Positions 5,128 to 6,485 of a stretch of 6,485 bases of DNA are shown in pieces (within the stretch, counting starts at the first letter, position 1; every line of letters starts with the position of its first letter). The translations under genes and the position numbers were made by a program. Below the pieces are notes generated by a model that was not told where the DNA came from, did no database searches, and saw nothing but the letters and a program-made list of their open reading frames with translations. The stretch spans positions 1 through 6,485 of the forward strand of contig JARHYV010000322.1 of the NCBI GenBank assembly GCA_029258495.1, given 5' to 3'. This stretch comes from Faecousia sp. Lineage in GTDB: Bacteria > Bacillota > Clostridia > Oscillospirales > Oscillospiraceae.

Positions 5128-5862
5128 ATGAACAGAATTTGTATTGCAGATTCGTCAGAGGAATTTCGAATAGAGCTGGCAGAGCTCCTTCGGAAAGACT
5201 ACTTGGTGGATTGCTGTGACAATGGTGAAACAGCACTGGAATTTTTGAGGAAATCGCATCCGGATATGATCATCCTGGATCTGATGCTGCCCGGTCTGGA
5301 TGGTTTGGGTGTTCTTCAAACTGCAGCAGCAGAGGGGATACAGCCCATCGTCATTGTTACAAGCAGATTTTTCAGCGACTATCTGGTGAACGCACTGGAT
5401 CGCTACCATGTGGATTACGCGCTGATGAAACCCTGCTCTGCGGCTGTGCTGGCACAGCGCGCCCATGAACTGCTGATGCAGTGCCAGCCCGACCAAATCG
5501 TATATCCGACCACGGAATCCGTGGTCACGACCAAGATGTATGATCTGGGGATCCCGACCAATCTGGCAGGCTTTGAGCAGGCTCGCCTGGGGATCGTCAT
5601 GCTGGCTCAGAACCCCGGACAGTCTGTGACAAAGGTTCTGTATCCGGCGATCGCAGCAATGAGCAGCCAGAAGACAAGTGCCGGCTCGGTAGAGCGCAAT
5701 ATCCGAACAGCGATCTATGCGGCATGGTCTCGGCATAACGAACAGGTTTGGGGAAAGTATTTCCCTGCCACATCTGACGGGTATATCCCGAAACCGACCA
5801 ATACGCAGTTCCTGACCAGACTTGCAGATGCGGTCTCCCGGCAGATACAAAAAAGAGCATGA
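5128..5862 (+). CDS. Spo0A-like response regulator (receiver plus Spo0A C-terminal DNA-binding domain)
   Basis: This is a cytosolic two-component transcription factor of 244 aa; Bacillus Spo0A is 267 aa and the linker here is shorter. The receiver domain (1 to about 118) has phospho-acceptor D51 in MIILDLMLPGLDGL, T78 in IVTS and K101 in MKP. The acidic pocket has D8 followed by Ser9 where Spo0A has two Asp. The C-terminal domain (about 137-240) closely follows Spo0A: GIPTNLAGFEQARLGI, VTKVLYPAIA, the recognition-helix region SVERNIRTAIYAAWSR (187-202) and PKPTNTQFLTRLAD (221-234). The ATG at 5128 has AGGAG at 5115-5119, 8 nt upstream. The usual spo0A neighbours (spoIVB, recN) are not beside it, so it may be a paralog rather than the sporulation master regulator. 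A 0A box upstream suggests self-regulation. No histidine kinase gene is present. Confidence 0.93.
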   Translation: MNRICIADSSEEFRIELAELLRKDYLVDCCDNGETALEFLRKSHPDMIILDLMLPGLDGLGVLQTAAAEGIQPIVIVTSRFFSDYLVNALDRYHVDYALMKPCSAAVLAQRAHELLMQCQPDQIVYPTTESVVTTKMYDLGIPTNLAGFEQARLGIVMLAQNPGQSVTKVLYPAIAAMSSQKTSAGSVERNIRTAIYAAWSRHNEQVWGKYFPATSDGYIPKPTNTQFLTRLADAVSRQIQKRA

Positions 5863-5863
5863 T

Positions 5864-5893
5864 AAAAGCGCTGCCCACGGGGCAGCGCTTTTT
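5864..5893. terminator. Bidirectional terminator between convergent genes
   Basis: A 13-bp stem, 5864-5876 pairing with 5880-5892, has an ACG triloop at 5877-5879. T5 at 5889-5893 serves the plus-strand Spo0A-like gene. AAAA at 5864-5867 gives a T4 tract on the minus strand, which serves the gene ending at 5896. It lies 1 bp after one stop codon and 2 bp before the other. Confidence 0.93.
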
Positions 5894-5895
5894 CT

Positions 5896-6485
5896 CTATT
5901 TCAGATATTGTTCCCAAGGGAGCTCGCAATCTGAAGAGATCTCGTAGGTAGCACGGATCTGGCTGCACAAAAGCGCAAGCTTTTTTTGCAGATGCTCAGA
6001 GCGGAACCGTTTCTGCTGATTTGGCAGCATGGCATACATAAAAATGTGTGCCTGATCGTCACGCATGCTCTGCATGGCGACCGTATCCGTGAAGTAGCTT
6101 TTTCCCTCGGCAAGATAGGGACTGGAAACAGCGGTATCTGAGCCATAGCGGAAGTTTGACGGATTCAGATCCGGCCAACCCTTCAAGCCGTTGCCCACGC
6201 TTGCGATCCTTGTGACAACGGAAACCCCAAGCTGCTGCAGGAACAGGTTCTCGAGTTCGGGGCACATACTGAGGTTCAATACAACACCGGTATCCACAAA
6301 GCTGCACGAGCCGGTACCGGGCACTGCGCCTGTTACAGGGTCATAATCGTCGATCAACTGGATCTGCAGCACACCATCCGGTACACGGGATCCCACTTGG
6401 CTCAGAAAATCGGAGGGTACCTTCTCCAATGCAGCCGACAGCAGATCCAGGGCCTTGCCATACATCTCGGGACGATAGTCGGGTA
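5896..6485 (-). CDS. Metallopeptidase-like protein, C-terminal part, probable degenerate zinc site (5' end outside window)
   Basis: The frame is open from the right edge to TAG at 5898-5896, so the Met at 6465 is probably internal and the gene continues beyond the window. Numbered from that Met, it has a hydrophobic strand (CSFVDTGVVLNLS, 54-66), a helix ELENLFLQQLGVSVVTRI (70-87), then LKGWPDLNPSNFRYG (94-108), FTDTVAMQSMRDDQAHIFMYAM (125-146) and a Lys/Arg-rich tail helix. This order (helix, WxxLNPxxFxY, then DxxAMxSxxEDxAxIFxYAM) recalls putative zinc-binding metallopeptidases from gut Clostridia, where the helix carries HExxH and the later ED supplies the third ligand. Here those sites read QQLGV and DD, so the visible part looks catalytically inactive. 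The family assignment comes from memory of the pattern and is moderate. No signal or membrane segment is visible, but the N-terminus is missing. Confidence 0.6.
   Translation of the reverse strand, partial: PDYRPEMYGKALDLLSAALEKVPSDFLSQVGSRVPDGVLQIQLIDDYDPVTGAVPGTGSCSFVDTGVVLNLSMCPELENLFLQQLGVSVVTRIASVGNGLKGWPDLNPSNFRYGSDTAVSSPYLAEGKSYFTDTVAMQSMRDDQAHIFMYAMLPNQQKRFRSEHLQKKLALLCSQIRATYEISSDCELPWEQYLK

Overview
This window looks like chromosomal DNA from an anaerobic, Gram-positive Clostridia-type bacterium, probably near the Ruminococcaceae/Oscillospiraceae. The signs are a Spo0A-type response regulator, a DegV/FakB protein, consensus sigma-A promoters, short hairpin-plus-T-run terminators and a corrinoid-dependent one-carbon enzyme set. 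The species cannot be named from the sequence. I see no mobile element, CRISPR array, tRNA or rRNA.

Left part (1-3150), corrinoid methyl transfer. The window opens inside the 3' end of a methyltetrahydrofolate:corrinoid methyltransferase (AcsE/MtvA-like), closed by a strong terminator. A near-consensus promoter then starts a two-gene unit: a RACo/RamA-like ATP-dependent reductive activator of corrinoid proteins, followed by a DUF3786 protein. The activator reading frame is interrupted by one in-frame TAG at 2274-2276. Translation on the other side, in the same frame and with no indel, continues for 61 codons that look like the normal C-terminus of this family. The TAG is therefore a readthrough codon (pyrrolysine is the obvious candidate in a corrinoid methyl-transfer setting), a split point, or a recent nonsense mutation.

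Right part (3150-6485), single-gene units. There is a DegV family fatty-acid-binding protein, a stand-alone radical SAM protein with a SPASM-like cysteine tail, and a Spo0A-like response regulator with a perfect 0A-box heptamer upstream of its promoter. Each has its own promoter with a 17-bp spacer. Two of them end in clear hairpin terminators; none was recognised directly after the radical SAM gene. The last gene runs on the minus strand, enters from the right edge and converges on the Spo0A-like gene. It resembles the C-terminal half of a putative zinc metallopeptidase family, but the expected HExxH appears degenerate. The terminator between the two convergent genes can work in both directions.

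The methyltransferase passes methyl groups between tetrahydrofolate and a corrinoid protein, and the activator returns oxidised Co(II) corrinoid to Co(I). These two genes make functional sense together. The right-hand genes have no evident metabolic link to them.
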